22,854 nucleotides of DNA from Candidatus Micrarchaeota archaeon CG08_land_8_20_14_0_20_59_11 (GCA_002763345.1 PEXZ01000024.1:1-22854), one strand, 5' to 3'. Shown: positions 1 through 8,125, counted from the stretch's first letter. Notes: a model not told the origin generated them from the sequence alone. Made by a program: numbers and translations.

Positions 1-1653
1 AAGAAACTCGGCGAGTTCTACACGCCCGACGCGGTAATCGACTACATACTCGACGCGGCGGAATACGTCCCGTCCAAGGCGATAGATGGGAAGGATTTGA
101 TAGACCCCGCCTGCGGCTCTGGCGGGTTTCTCGTGCGCGCGGCGCGCCGCCTAATCGCGCGCTACGCCGTGAAATTCGAAAAGGCGACGCCGAAGGAGGC
201 GCTCGACAGCAGGAGATGGGAGAACGTTTACGTCCGGCTTTCACCCTCCGAATGCGAGGAAATCGTCAGGGGCGTCGCAACGCATGTCCACGGCTTCGAC
301 ATCAATCCCTTCGCCGTCAGCATCTCGGAGATGAACCTCCTGTTCCAGATAATAGATTTATACATCAAGGCGGTAAAGGGAAACCCCCGCTTCCAGGTGC
401 CGCGCTTCCAAGTTTACCAGACGGATTCGCTGGAACTGCCCACGGACCAGACAAGCCTCGTGGGATACCAGAGTCCGACGGGCAAGAGCCTCGCGCAGGA
501 CAGGGTTGCGATTGACGACCTGAAGAAGAAGAAATACGACTTTGTTGTCGGAAATCCGCCTTACGTAAGGACGCATGAACAAGAAAACGAAAAGGCGTAT
601 CTCAAAGAAAACTATGCCGAAGTCATGGAAGGCCAGGCAGACATATTCATACCGTTCATAAAACGCGGGTTCGACTTCTTGAAAGAAAATGGAAAAATAA
701 GCTACATCGTTTCCAACAAACTGCTTTCGAACGACTATGCAACAAAAACGAGAAGGTTTATTTTGGAAAAATCGATTTTGGAACAGGTTGTCGACTCATC
801 AGAGATTAGGTGGTTCGAAGCGTCCGTCTATCCGATAATTTTTGTTATAAGAAGAACTTCGCCAAGTGATGAGCCAATACTTTTTGGCAGGGTAAGAAAT
901 GAGGAACAACTTTCTACGAAAAAAATAGATTTTGTTGAAATCAGACCCTCTCAGATTCTAGGGCTCTACAACTCAGTAATTCCGGCAGTCGAGTCAGAAA
1001 AAGAACTCAGAATCATCAAAAAAATAAGTGAAAACGAACTTATATTGAAAGTCTTTAGGCCAAAACCGACAAGCAAGGCGGTAATTAGTCGCGCCGAACT
1101 AGATAAAAAACCAGACTTTCAGAAAGAAAATTTCGTAAAGGCGGTTAGCAACGAAGATGTCGAACCGTTTTTCGTCGGCTGGAGAGAAAATTATATCGAT
1201 AGGAACGTAAAGGACACGCCCGACGAACCGCATATTCTAATGAGAAAACTATGCCTGAGGCTCACGGCGGCGATAAATCAAGAATACGGCGCAATAAACA
1301 CCACGTACGTTATACAGCCAAAGAAAAAAATGTCACTGGTGTTTTTGGAGGCAATTCTCAATTCAAAACTCATTAACTTCTATGCTAACAAACTGTTCTT
1401 CTCGACACACATGGGCGGAAATTACATAGAACTGCGGACTGGTCAAATCGAGGCACTACCTATAAGATTACCGGCGAATGCCGAAGAGGAAAAAACTGCC
1501 CATGAAATAGAGGGACTTGCAAGGGAGATTCATAAAGAGAAAAAACAAGGCAGAAGCGCCGAGAAACTAGAAAAACAACTAGACAACTCAGTTTACGAAC
1601 TTTACGGCATAACGGATGAAGAGCGCAGGACTATAGAAAAGGGCGTCGACTAA
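1..1653 (+). CDS. N6-adenine DNA methyltransferase with C-terminal specificity domain (5' partial)
   Basis: The frame is open to the left edge, so the start is missing; 550 residues are visible. It is a SAM-dependent N6-adenine methyltransferase of the type I / type IIG kind. Visible motifs are a motif X-like GEFYTP near visible residues 4-10, SAM-binding motif I DPACGSGGF at about residues 35-43, and catalytic motif IV NPPY at 553-564. The C-terminal half, with SNKLL, an HMGGNYIELRTGQIEALPI-like stretch and a Lys/Glu-rich helical tail, resembles TaqI/Eco57I-type target recognition domains. No nuclease motif is visible, but the N-terminus is cut off. The stop abuts the next gene. Codons up to about 540 are GC-rich like the rest of the window; after that the gene is markedly AT-rich. 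It could be a lone methyltransferase, a type IIG enzyme or part of a larger defence locus to the left. The methyltransferase call is firm; the system type is not. Confidence 0.88.
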   Translation, partial: KKLGEFYTPDAVIDYILDAAEYVPSKAIDGKDLIDPACGSGGFLVRAARRLIARYAVKFEKATPKEALDSRRWENVYVRLSPSECEEIVRGVATHVHGFDINPFAVSISEMNLLFQIIDLYIKAVKGNPRFQVPRFQVYQTDSLELPTDQTSLVGYQSPTGKSLAQDRVAIDDLKKKKYDFVVGNPPYVRTHEQENEKAYLKENYAEVMEGQADIFIPFIKRGFDFLKENGKISYIVSNKLLSNDYATKTRRFILEKSILEQVVDSSEIRWFEASVYPIIFVIRRTSPSDEPILFGRVRNEEQLSTKKIDFVEIRPSQILGLYNSVIPAVESEKELRIIKKISENELILKVFRPKPTSKAVISRAELDKKPDFQKENFVKAVSNEDVEPFFVGWRENYIDRNVKDTPDEPHILMRKLCLRLTAAINQEYGAINTTYVIQPKKKMSLVFLEAILNSKLINFYANKLFFSTHMGGNYIELRTGQIEALPIRLPANAEEEKTAHEIEGLAREIHKEKKQGRSAEKLEKQLDNSVYELYGITDEERRTIEKGVD

Positions 1654-2139
1654 ATGAGCGAAGACATAGTTAAAGTAGTCGGCACGCTGTTCTTGGGTAT
1701 TGTCGCGCTAATGTTCGTTGGCCTGCTCCTTCAGGTAGGAAACGCCCTTACCTGCGCCAATGAAAAAGCAATTATCGCGCAGCAACAGAACGAAATCGCA
1801 ACGCTTAAGGCACAAAACGACAATCTCCAAGGCAGGTTGGGTGATTGCCGTGCAGAAAATGAACAACTAATGACTAAAAGAGATTTTGAGAACCTTAAAC
1901 AAGAAGTCCAAAACGTCGAAATGCAAATTAACAACACAAGAAACGAAATTAGCGTACTGAATACTAATCTTGTCAACAATATAACCGTCGTTCAGGTTAC
2001 TTTTGCGATAGGAATTGGAATAGTTTTGTTCGAATTGTTTGAATTTGGAACACTTACTTTCTTCGGCTACGACTTGAATTTGAAGAGAAAACTAAGTTCT
2101 CGCGTAAGAAAATGGCTCGGTAAAGAAAAGAAGGAGTAG
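1654..2139 (+). CDS. Two-TM coiled-coil membrane protein, unknown function
   Basis: The ATG follows the methyltransferase TAA with no gap, so the two are probably cotranscribed. The 161-residue product has an N-terminal membrane segment at about residues 7-30, a Gln/Asn/Glu-rich coiled coil at about 38-102, a second membrane segment at about 108-130, and a basic Lys/Arg-rich tail. Two cysteines (about residues 34 and 64) flank part of the coiled coil. The arrangement suggests a helical hairpin whose coiled coil lies on one side of the membrane. I recognise no family. It shares the AT-rich composition of the methyltransferase 3' half, so both may have been acquired together. It could be a membrane-bound accessory to a defence locus, but that is only inferred from position. 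Confidence 0.7.
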   Translation: MSEDIVKVVGTLFLGIVALMFVGLLLQVGNALTCANEKAIIAQQQNEIATLKAQNDNLQGRLGDCRAENEQLMTKRDFENLKQEVQNVEMQINNTRNEISVLNTNLVNNITVVQVTFAIGIGIVLFELFEFGTLTFFGYDLNLKRKLSSRVRKWLGKEKKE

Positions 2140-3396
2140 TCAGACCTCGTACTTCTTGTCCTGCTCGGGCGCGATTGCGTCGAAGCCCTCCTCCTCGGTG
2201 AGCTGCTCCGCGAGCGCGTCGCACACCCCCGTATCCCCGTGGATGCAGAAGATTTTTTCGGGATTAACTCGGCGCGCATATTCCAGCAAGTCTTCCGCGC
2301 CGGCGTGCGCGCTGAAGTCGAACTGCCTCACGGCAAGGGAGATGTCCATCTTCCGTCCGTGATCGCGGATTTTCTTCTGCTCCTCCAGCATTCTTCCGTT
2401 CGTGCCTGCGACTTGGTAGCCGGTAAGGAAGACGACGCCCTTTCCCGATGCGTTGAGTTCGCGCATGTACGAAAGCGCGGGTCCGCCGTCGAGCATCCCC
2501 GCAGTTGAGACGATTACGCAGGGCTTCTTCGAGATGCGCCTGCGCATCTCCCTGTCATCCACGAGCGTCGTGCGCTCCATCGCGGAGAAAAGCGCCTTTG
2601 AGCTCCGGCAGTACGACGGGAAGTCGCACGCGATTTGCGAAACCGTCTTGCCCATGCCGTCGAGGTAGACGGGCGCACGGACGCGGGCGGCAAGCACCTG
2701 TAGGATTTCCTGCGTTCTTCCGACGGCGAAGCAGGGCACGAGAACTGTGAGGTTCTCGGCAATCGCGTCGTTAACCGCGTCGGCGAACTGCTTTTCCAAC
2801 TCCTCGCGGGGGGGATGGGTACGCTGGGCATAAGTGCTTTCGGTGACGAGTACGTCCACGTCCTCCTGCGGCGGCTTCGCGCCGTCATGCATGCGCGTCG
2901 GCGTCGTCTTGAAGTCGCCCGTATAGAGCAGGGTTTTCTTGTTTCGTATGAGCGCCTGCGCGCTGCCGAGGATGTGCCCCGCGTCCAAAAAGCGCAGAGT
3001 TGTTCCGTCGAAGAACTGGTAGTCGGAGTCGTAGGACAGCGCGGTCAAACGCTTGTTCATCCGCTTAACGTGCTGGGAGGAATAGGGAAGCGGAACGCGA
3101 TTTTGCAGCGCCACTTTTTCCGAGTCTGCGAGCAAAAGATTCATCACGGGGATGGTGGGGAACGTCATGAACGCGGGAATGTCGTGGTGCTTGTACAGCG
3201 CGGGAAGCGCGCCGGAATGGTCCATGTGCGCGTGCGTTATCACCGCCGCGTCCGCCTGGTGCTGCTCGAGGTTCGGCGCCAGGTTCCCGTCGTGGATGCG
3301 GATGCCGACGTCGAGGAACAGGCGCACCTCGCCAGCCTGAAGCCAAAAGCAACTCTTTCCGACCTCGTTGCAGGCGCCGAGGAAGCACAGGTTCAT
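2140..3396 (-). CDS. KH-less beta-CASP metallo-beta-lactamase ribonuclease (aCPSF2-like)
   Basis: A 418-residue zinc-dependent RNase of the CPSF/RNase J superfamily, predicted cytoplasmic and acting in RNA processing or decay. Metallo-beta-lactamase motifs are HAHMDH at 55-60, GH at 140-141 and GDF at 160-162. The beta-CASP region follows, with motif A at TES 185-187, motif B in SAHA (His364) and motif C in IHGD (His386). All metal ligands appear present. There is no N-terminal KH domain and the length of about 420 fits the archaeal aCPSF2 group rather than aCPSF1 or RNase J. The ATG overlaps the stop of the upstream acetyl-CoA synthetase gene in an ATGA, indicating translational coupling. 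The 3' end abuts the convergent membrane-protein gene without a gap. Superfamily certain, subgroup likely. Confidence 0.9.
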   Translation of the reverse strand: MNLCFLGACNEVGKSCFWLQAGEVRLFLDVGIRIHDGNLAPNLEQHQADAAVITHAHMDHSGALPALYKHHDIPAFMTFPTIPVMNLLLADSEKVALQNRVPLPYSSQHVKRMNKRLTALSYDSDYQFFDGTTLRFLDAGHILGSAQALIRNKKTLLYTGDFKTTPTRMHDGAKPPQEDVDVLVTESTYAQRTHPPREELEKQFADAVNDAIAENLTVLVPCFAVGRTQEILQVLAARVRAPVYLDGMGKTVSQIACDFPSYCRSSKALFSAMERTTLVDDREMRRRISKKPCVIVSTAGMLDGGPALSYMRELNASGKGVVFLTGYQVAGTNGRMLEEQKKIRDHGRKMDISLAVRQFDFSAHAGAEDLLEYARRVNPEKIFCIHGDTGVCDALAEQLTEEEGFDAIAPEQDKKYEV

Positions 3397-5348
3397 TGCC
3401 GCTCCCGCTGAACCACCGCCTTAATCCCGTCCACGCATTCGGGGTTTATCAGCGTGGTCAGGTCGCCGAGCTTCTCTTCCCCTCGCACGATGCCCCGCAG
3501 AACCCTCCTCATTATTTTCCCGGAACGCGTTTTCGGCACGTCGTGCACGAAGTATACGCCGGAGGGCTTGGCAGTCGGGCCGATGAAGTCGGCTACGTAC
3601 TTCACCAGCTCCTTCTTGAGTTCTTCGGACGCCTTCGACGCATCGCGGAGAACGACGAATGCGATGGGCACCTCGCCCTTCATGCTGTCGGGCTTCGGAA
3701 CAACTGCGCATTCCATCACGAGTTCGTGACCGGCTATGGCGTTCTCCACCTCTGCCGAGGAGAGCCTGTGCCCCGCGACCTTCATCACGTCGTCAACCCT
3801 GCCCGTAATGCGTATGGCGCCGTTGCCGTTAATCTTGGCGCCGTCGCTGGTGTCGTAGGTTTCCGGACCGAATCTGGACCAGTAGGTTTCCATGTGCTTT
3901 TCCGGATTTTTGTAAACACCCTTGAGCATGCCGGGGGCGACGGGCTGCCTTTGGACTAGGAAGCCGTTCTCGCCAGGCTGTACCTCCGCGCCGTCGGCGT
4001 CCACCACCGCGTGCAATACTCCCGGGAAGCTCCTTCCCGAGACCGTCGGAACGAACGGCCCGATGCCAGGCAGCGAATTTATCAGCGCGCCGCCAGTCTC
4101 GGTCTGCCACCACGTGTCAATCACCGGGCAGTTCCTTCCGCCGATTTTTTCGAAATACCAGAGCCACGTGTCCTCGTCTATGGGCTCGCCGACAGTTCCC
4201 AGAAGCCTCAGGCTGCTCAAATCGTATTTCTTCGGCCATTCATCGCCGAATTGCACGAACATCCGTATGGCGGTAGGCGCGGTGTAAAAAACCGTAACCT
4301 TGTTCTCCTCGATTGTTTTCCAGAACCTTCCGGGATCCGGGTAGTCCGGCGCGCCCTCGAACAGCAGCATGGTCGAACCCGTAAGCAGCGGGCCGTAACA
4401 GCCGTACGTGTGCCCCGTAATCCAGCCGATGTCCGCAGTGCACCACATCACGTCGTCGTCGTGCAGGTTGAAATCCCACTTCGTCGTCCAGTACGCCTGC
4501 GCGAGGTAGCCGCCGGTGCCGTGCATTATCCCCTTCGGCTTGCCGGTTGTCCCGCTCGTGTAAAGGAGGAAAAGCAGCTCGTTGCTTTCAATTGACTCCG
4601 GCTCGCAGGAGTCGCTTGCGCCTTCCATCAGCTCGTGCCACCACGCGTCCTTTTCGGGATTCCATTTGACGTCCAACCCCGTCCTCTTGACGACTACGAC
4701 CTTCTCCACCGCCGAGCCGGCCACGCCCTCGTCCGCCTTCACCTTCAGGTCGAGCGGCTTTCCGCGCCTGTAATAGCCGTCCGCGGTAACCAGCACCTTG
4801 GCGCCCCCGTCAATCAGGCGGTCGTTCAGGGACTTGCCGCTGAATGCCGAAAAGACGACGGTGTGCGGCGCCCCGAGCCTCGCGCACGCGAGTATGGCTA
4901 TCGTCACTTCGGGAATCATCGGCAGGTATATCCCGACGCGGTCGCCTTTTCCGACTCCCAATTTTTTCAGGACGTTGGCGAACTTGTTCACCTGCGTCAG
5001 AAGCTCCCCGTAGGTGAACCTCTCGGTTTCCTGGTCCGTCGGCTCCGGAACCCAAATCATGGCGGTCTTGTCCTTCTTGCCGGCTTTCACGTGCCGGTCA
5101 AGGGCGTTGTAGGAGGCGTTAATGCGGCCGCCGGAAAACCACTTCAGGACTCCTGGAGAATGCTCGTAAACGCTCTCCCACCTTTTGTCCCAATGCAGTC
5201 CCTCCTCGGCAAGTTTTGCCCAGAAGGAAGCGGGATCCTTGTTAGCCTTTTCATAAATGGACGGGTCGGACACCCAGGCGCGCTTCTTCATCTCTTCGGA
5301 AGGCCAGAAAACGTTCTTCCGCTGCGCGTCTTCGATTACCAATTTCAT
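3393..5348 (-). CDS. acs: Acetyl-CoA synthetase, AMP-forming
   Basis: Converts acetate, ATP and CoA to acetyl-CoA, AMP and pyrophosphate through acetyl-AMP. The 651-residue length is standard for Acs. Motifs are the P-loop-like YTSGTTGKPKG at 263-273, TWWQTETG at 412-419 (the second Trp restricts the pocket to acetate-sized acids), the hinge GRVDDVMK at 516-523, and PKTRSGK at 605-611. Lys611 in the last motif is the conserved catalytic lysine that is acetylated in many Acs enzymes. The ATG at 5348 has a good ribosome-binding site (GAGGTGG, 8 nt upstream) and a TATA-like box about 43 nt upstream. It is the first gene of an operon with the beta-CASP nuclease and is divergent from pdxS. A propionyl-specific paralog is less likely given the Trp and overall similarity. 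Confidence 0.95.
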   Translation of the reverse strand: MKLVIEDAQRKNVFWPSEEMKKRAWVSDPSIYEKANKDPASFWAKLAEEGLHWDKRWESVYEHSPGVLKWFSGGRINASYNALDRHVKAGKKDKTAMIWVPEPTDQETERFTYGELLTQVNKFANVLKKLGVGKGDRVGIYLPMIPEVTIAILACARLGAPHTVVFSAFSGKSLNDRLIDGGAKVLVTADGYYRRGKPLDLKVKADEGVAGSAVEKVVVVKRTGLDVKWNPEKDAWWHELMEGASDSCEPESIESNELLFLLYTSGTTGKPKGIMHGTGGYLAQAYWTTKWDFNLHDDDVMWCTADIGWITGHTYGCYGPLLTGSTMLLFEGAPDYPDPGRFWKTIEENKVTVFYTAPTAIRMFVQFGDEWPKKYDLSSLRLLGTVGEPIDEDTWLWYFEKIGGRNCPVIDTWWQTETGGALINSLPGIGPFVPTVSGRSFPGVLHAVVDADGAEVQPGENGFLVQRQPVAPGMLKGVYKNPEKHMETYWSRFGPETYDTSDGAKINGNGAIRITGRVDDVMKVAGHRLSSAEVENAIAGHELVMECAVVPKPDSMKGEVPIAFVVLRDASKASEELKKELVKYVADFIGPTAKPSGVYFVHDVPKTRSGKIMRRVLRGIVRGEEKLGDLTTLINPECVDGIKAVVQRERQ

Positions 5349-5386
5349 AATACGTCCACCTCTTGAACAGATATAGCGGCGTCAAC

Positions 5387-5395
5387 TTTATTAAA
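5387..5395 (-). promoter_or_regulatory. TATA-like box for acs
   Basis: On the minus strand this reads TTTAATAAA, centred about 43 nt before the acs ATG. Transcription would start about 17 nt before the ATG and leave room for the GAGGTGG ribosome-binding site. Predicted by pattern only. Confidence 0.5.
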
Positions 5396-5432
5396 CCAAC
5401 GCAGAAGGCGGCGTCGGCGGCGAATCGGCTAC

Positions 5433-5440
5433 TTTTATTA
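5433..5440 (+). promoter_or_regulatory. TATA-like box for pdxST
   Basis: TTTTATTA lies about 50 nt before the preferred pdxS ATG. A transcript starting about 26 nt downstream would have a leader of about 24 nt including the GGGGCGGTGAT ribosome-binding region at 5472-5482. Confidence 0.45.
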
Positions 5441-5486
5441 ATGCGGACGGCGAAAGCAATGCGCTGATTATGGGGCGGTGATGATA

Positions 5487-6356
5487 ATGCGCATCAAGAC
5501 TGGCAGCGAGCGTTTGAAGCGGGGGTTTGCGGCCATGCAGAAGGGCGGCGTAATCATGGACGTGGTGAACGCACGGCAGGCGCGCGTCGCCGAGAAGGCG
5601 GGAGCGGTCGCGGTGATGGCGCTGCATGCGATTCCCGCGGACATACGCGCGCTCGGCGGCGTGGCGCGCATGGCGTATCCCGAGCGCATAGAGGAAATCA
5701 TGAAGGCGGTGACGATTCCGGTCATGGCGAAGTGCAGGATAGGGCATTTCGCCGAGGCGCAGGTGCTGCAGGAAATCGGCGTGGACATGATAGACGAGTC
5801 CGAGGTGCTCACCCCGGCGGACAGCAGGCACATAGATAAGAAAAAATTCACGGTGCCGTTCGTCTGCGGCTGCAGGAACCTCGGCGAAGCGCTGCGCAGG
5901 ATAGACGAGGGCGCCGCGATGATTCGCACTAAGGGCGAACCGGGAACCGGAAACGTCGCCGAGGCGGTGAAGCACGTGCGGGTGGTTGGTGCGGAGATTG
6001 CGGGATTGCACGGCGCGGATTGCGGGGCGAAGGCGCGCGAATACCGAGTGCCTGCAGCGCTTGTCAGGGAAACCGCCGCGTTGAGGCGGCTGCCGGTTGT
6101 GAATTTCGCAGCAGGCGGAATAGCGACGCCCGCGGACGCGTCGTTGATGATGCAGCTGGGCGTTGACGGCGTGTTCGTCGGCTCGGGGATATTCAAGTCG
6201 TCAAAGCCCGAAATAATCGCGAAGGCGATTGTCGAGGCGACCAGGGATTACGACGACCCCCGCGCTGTGCTTAAGGCGTCGCGGAACGCGGGAGTGCCGA
6301 TGAAGGGCATGGGCGACGTGCCGAGCGGGGAGCGTATGCAGGAACGAAGCACATGA
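5487..6356 (+). CDS. pdxS: Pyridoxal 5'-phosphate synthase, PdxS (synthase) subunit
   Basis: PdxS condenses ribose 5-phosphate, glyceraldehyde 3-phosphate and ammonia into PLP, using ammonia channelled from PdxT. Numbering from this ATG (289 residues), a conserved Asp is at 25 (VIMDV), the first Schiff-base lysine is Lys82 (MAKCRIGH) and the second is Lys149 (IRTKGE). The phosphate-binding end NFAAGGIATPADA and GVFVGSGIFKS are intact. Length is normal. Start codons GTG 5478, ATG 5481 and ATG 5487 are all in frame; I prefer 5487 because the GGTGAT ribosome-binding sequence overlaps the first two. The stop overlaps the pdxT start in an ATGA. This enzyme makes vitamin B6 without DXP, which matters beside an MEP operon. 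A very confident call. Confidence 0.97.
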   Translation: MRIKTGSERLKRGFAAMQKGGVIMDVVNARQARVAEKAGAVAVMALHAIPADIRALGGVARMAYPERIEEIMKAVTIPVMAKCRIGHFAEAQVLQEIGVDMIDESEVLTPADSRHIDKKKFTVPFVCGCRNLGEALRRIDEGAAMIRTKGEPGTGNVAEAVKHVRVVGAEIAGLHGADCGAKAREYRVPAALVRETAALRRLPVVNFAAGGIATPADASLMMQLGVDGVFVGSGIFKSSKPEIIAKAIVEATRDYDDPRAVLKASRNAGVPMKGMGDVPSGERMQERST

Positions 6357-6922
6357 AGACCGTAGGCGTCCTCGGATTGCAGGGAGCGGTTTCGGAGCAC
6401 GTGGATGCGCTGAAACGCGCGGGCGCACGCGGAAAATGGGTGAGGCGCGCCGACGACCTTGACCGCGTAGACGCGCTGATAATCCCCGGCGGCGAGTCTA
6501 CGACAATCGGAAATCTTATGGAAACGTCGGGCGTCTTCGAGCGCGTGCGGAGGATGGCGGAGCAGGGGTTTCCGATTTACGGCACGTGCGCAGGCATGAT
6601 ACTGCTCGCCAAAGAAGGCGAAGCGCTCGCAAAAGGGCAGCGGCTCCTGGGGCTGATGGACGCGGCTGTTGAACGCAACGCGTTCGGCAGGCAGCGGGAG
6701 TCGTTCGAAGCGGACGTGAAAATAGAAGGCATCGGGAGGTTCCCGTGCGCGTTCATACGCGCGCCTGCGATAACAAGGGTCTGGGGGAAGTGCCGCAGCC
6801 TTGGGCGGTACGGAAAATGCACAGTCGCGGCGAGGCAGGATAATCTTTTCGCAACGGCGTTCCACCCCGAACTCACGGAAGACAGCCGCGTCCACAGATA
6901 TTTTCTCGACGAGGTTTGCTAG
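6353..6922 (+). CDS. pdxT: Pyridoxal 5'-phosphate synthase, PdxT (glutaminase) subunit
   Basis: A class I (triad) glutamine amidotransferase of 189 residues that hydrolyses glutamine and delivers ammonia to PdxS. Catalytic Cys79 sits in GTCAGM, with His171 and Glu173 in FHPEL. PGGEST at 45-50 forms part of the oxyanion-side pocket. The length fits the family. The ATG overlaps the pdxS stop in an ATGA, so the two subunits are translationally coupled as expected for a stoichiometric complex. The downstream gap of about 180 nt separates this operon from the isoprenoid genes. Confidence 0.96.
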   Translation: MKTVGVLGLQGAVSEHVDALKRAGARGKWVRRADDLDRVDALIIPGGESTTIGNLMETSGVFERVRRMAEQGFPIYGTCAGMILLAKEGEALAKGQRLLGLMDAAVERNAFGRQRESFEADVKIEGIGRFPCAFIRAPAITRVWGKCRSLGRYGKCTVAARQDNLFATAFHPELTEDSRVHRYFLDEVC

Positions 6923-6998
6923 CACTTTTTGCTCGTCGCCACCAAGCGACTCGCAAAACCTGCACTAAAAGCACTTCTTTCTCGGCTCGCTTCGCTCG

Positions 6999-7011
6999 CC
7001 TCCAATGGAGG
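6999..7011. repeat. Short perfect inverted repeat
   Basis: CCTCCA and TGGAGG arms separated by a single base. It sits in the pdxT-prenyl synthase gap, just upstream of the longer 7033-7054 palindrome. Possibly part of a terminator, or of a repeat element dispersed elsewhere in the genome; neither can be tested here. Confidence 0.55.
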
Positions 7012-7032
7012 GGGGATGAATCCGAGGGTTTC

Positions 7033-7054
7033 GGGGGAAACCTGGGTTTCCCCC
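7033..7054. repeat. Perfect 10-bp-arm palindrome ahead of the prenyl synthase gene
   Basis: GGGGGAAACC and GGTTTCCCCC arms are separated by TG. A further GGTTTC at 7027-7032 can pair instead with GAAACC at 7037-7042, so two mutually exclusive hairpins are possible. The element ends about 20 nt before the TATA-like box of the downstream gene. It could be an operator, a terminator for pdxST, or an interspersed repeat. Confidence 0.7.
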
Positions 7055-7073
7055 AAGACGCTCAGGGAAGCGC

Positions 7074-7080
7074 TTTTTAA
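7074..7080 (+). promoter_or_regulatory. TATA-like box for the prenyl synthase-ispH-ispE operon
   Basis: TTTTTAA is centred about 26 nt before the ATG at 7103, the spacing expected for a leaderless or nearly leaderless archaeal transcript. A GGGGGTGG run at 7086-7093 could also act as a ribosome-binding site if transcription starts further upstream. Confidence 0.5.
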
Positions 7081-7102
7081 TGCCGCGGGGGTGGTTTTAT
7101 AT

Positions 7103-8125
7103 ATGGACGTCCTGTCGGTTCTCCAGCAGAAGTCGCGGGCAATAGACGCCAGCCTGCCGCTGTTCCTGCCGAAGCGCGGGGGCGCCGGCTGGAAGCGCGA
7201 CTACATGGACATGCTGTGGGACTACAACCTGCGCGGAGGGAAGCGCCTGCGGCCGGCGCTGTGCATGCTCTCGTGCGAAGCGTGGTGGGGCAAACAGGAA
7301 CAGGCGGTTCCCACCGCAGTTGCGCTCGAACTGCTCCAAAACTTCTTCCTGATTCACGACGACATGGAGGACGAGAGCCTCCTGCGCAGGGGGAAACCGT
7401 GCCTGCACCGGATTTGGGGCGTGCCATACGCAATTAATGCGGGCGATGCTACGTTCGTCAAGGTGTGGGAGACGCTGATGGCGAACCGCGGGGCGCTCGG
7501 CGACGAAAAGGCGCTGGAGATAGCCGGCGAGTTCGTAGCGCTGAGCAACAGGACGACCGAAGGGCAGATGCGCGAGATGTACTGGGTGCGCGAAAAGGAA
7601 TGGGACCTGACCGAGAGGGACTACCTGGAGATGGCTGCGGAGAAGGCGGGCTATTACACGGTGGTCGCGCCGCTGAGGCTGGGCGCAATCTGCGCAGGAC
7701 GCGGCGGTTTGAAGGGCAACTTCGACTCGTGGGGAATCAAGTGGGGCGTGGCGTTCCAGATTCAGGACGACCTGCTGAACGCGGTCGGCGGGAAGAAATA
7801 CGGAAAGGAAATCGGCGGGGACGTCTACGAAGGAAAGCGCACGCTGCTGCTGATACACCTGATGGAGCACTGCAATTACAAGCAGAAAAAGGAAATCATG
7901 AAAATCATGAACAAACCCCGCGAAAAAAAGACGGCGAAGGAGGTAAGGTCGGTCCTCAAGGCGATGGGGGATTGCGGAAGCGTCGATTACGCGCGGAAGA
8001 CGGCGAGGCGCCTGGCGGAGGAAGCAAAATCCGGTTTCGAAAAGAGCTTCGCGGACGCGAGGCGGGGCGAGGCGAAGGACGCGCTGGCCGCGCTGATTGA
8101 TTACGTCATAGAGAGGGATGTCTGA
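7103..8125 (+). CDS. Polyprenyl diphosphate synthase (GGPP/FPP synthase type)
   Basis: Trans-prenyltransferase that condenses IPP with allylic diphosphates to give longer chains, in archaea usually GGPP for ether lipids. The 340-residue product contains GKRLRP at 46-51, the first aspartate-rich motif DDMED at 86-90, and the second motif QDDLLN at 221-226 (its last Asp is Asn here, which is not rare). GGDVYEGKRTLLLI follows in the usual place. The frame stays open upstream to 6929, but that stretch is intergenic repeat sequence with no protein character, and the ATG at 7103 has a correctly spaced TATA-like box. It is the first gene of an operon with ispH (1-nt overlap, TGATG) and ispE, tying it to the supply of IPP and DMAPP. 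Product chain length cannot be settled from sequence alone. Confidence 0.93.
   Translation: MDVLSVLQQKSRAIDASLPLFLPKRGGAGWKRDYMDMLWDYNLRGGKRLRPALCMLSCEAWWGKQEQAVPTAVALELLQNFFLIHDDMEDESLLRRGKPCLHRIWGVPYAINAGDATFVKVWETLMANRGALGDEKALEIAGEFVALSNRTTEGQMREMYWVREKEWDLTERDYLEMAAEKAGYYTVVAPLRLGAICAGRGGLKGNFDSWGIKWGVAFQIQDDLLNAVGGKKYGKEIGGDVYEGKRTLLLIHLMEHCNYKQKKEIMKIMNKPREKKTAKEVRSVLKAMGDCGSVDYARKTARRLAEEAKSGFEKSFADARRGEAKDALAALIDYVIERDV

Noticed and set aside
4635..5366. Plus-strand frame (243 codons) antisense to acs
   Set aside because: Typical antisense artefact of high-GC coding sequence; acs is complete on the other strand.
6929..7102. In-frame upstream extension of the prenyl synthase (58 codons)
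   Set aside because: Covers palindromic intergenic DNA and the promoter; no family similarity, and the ATG at 7103 fits both the family N-terminus and the TATA spacing.
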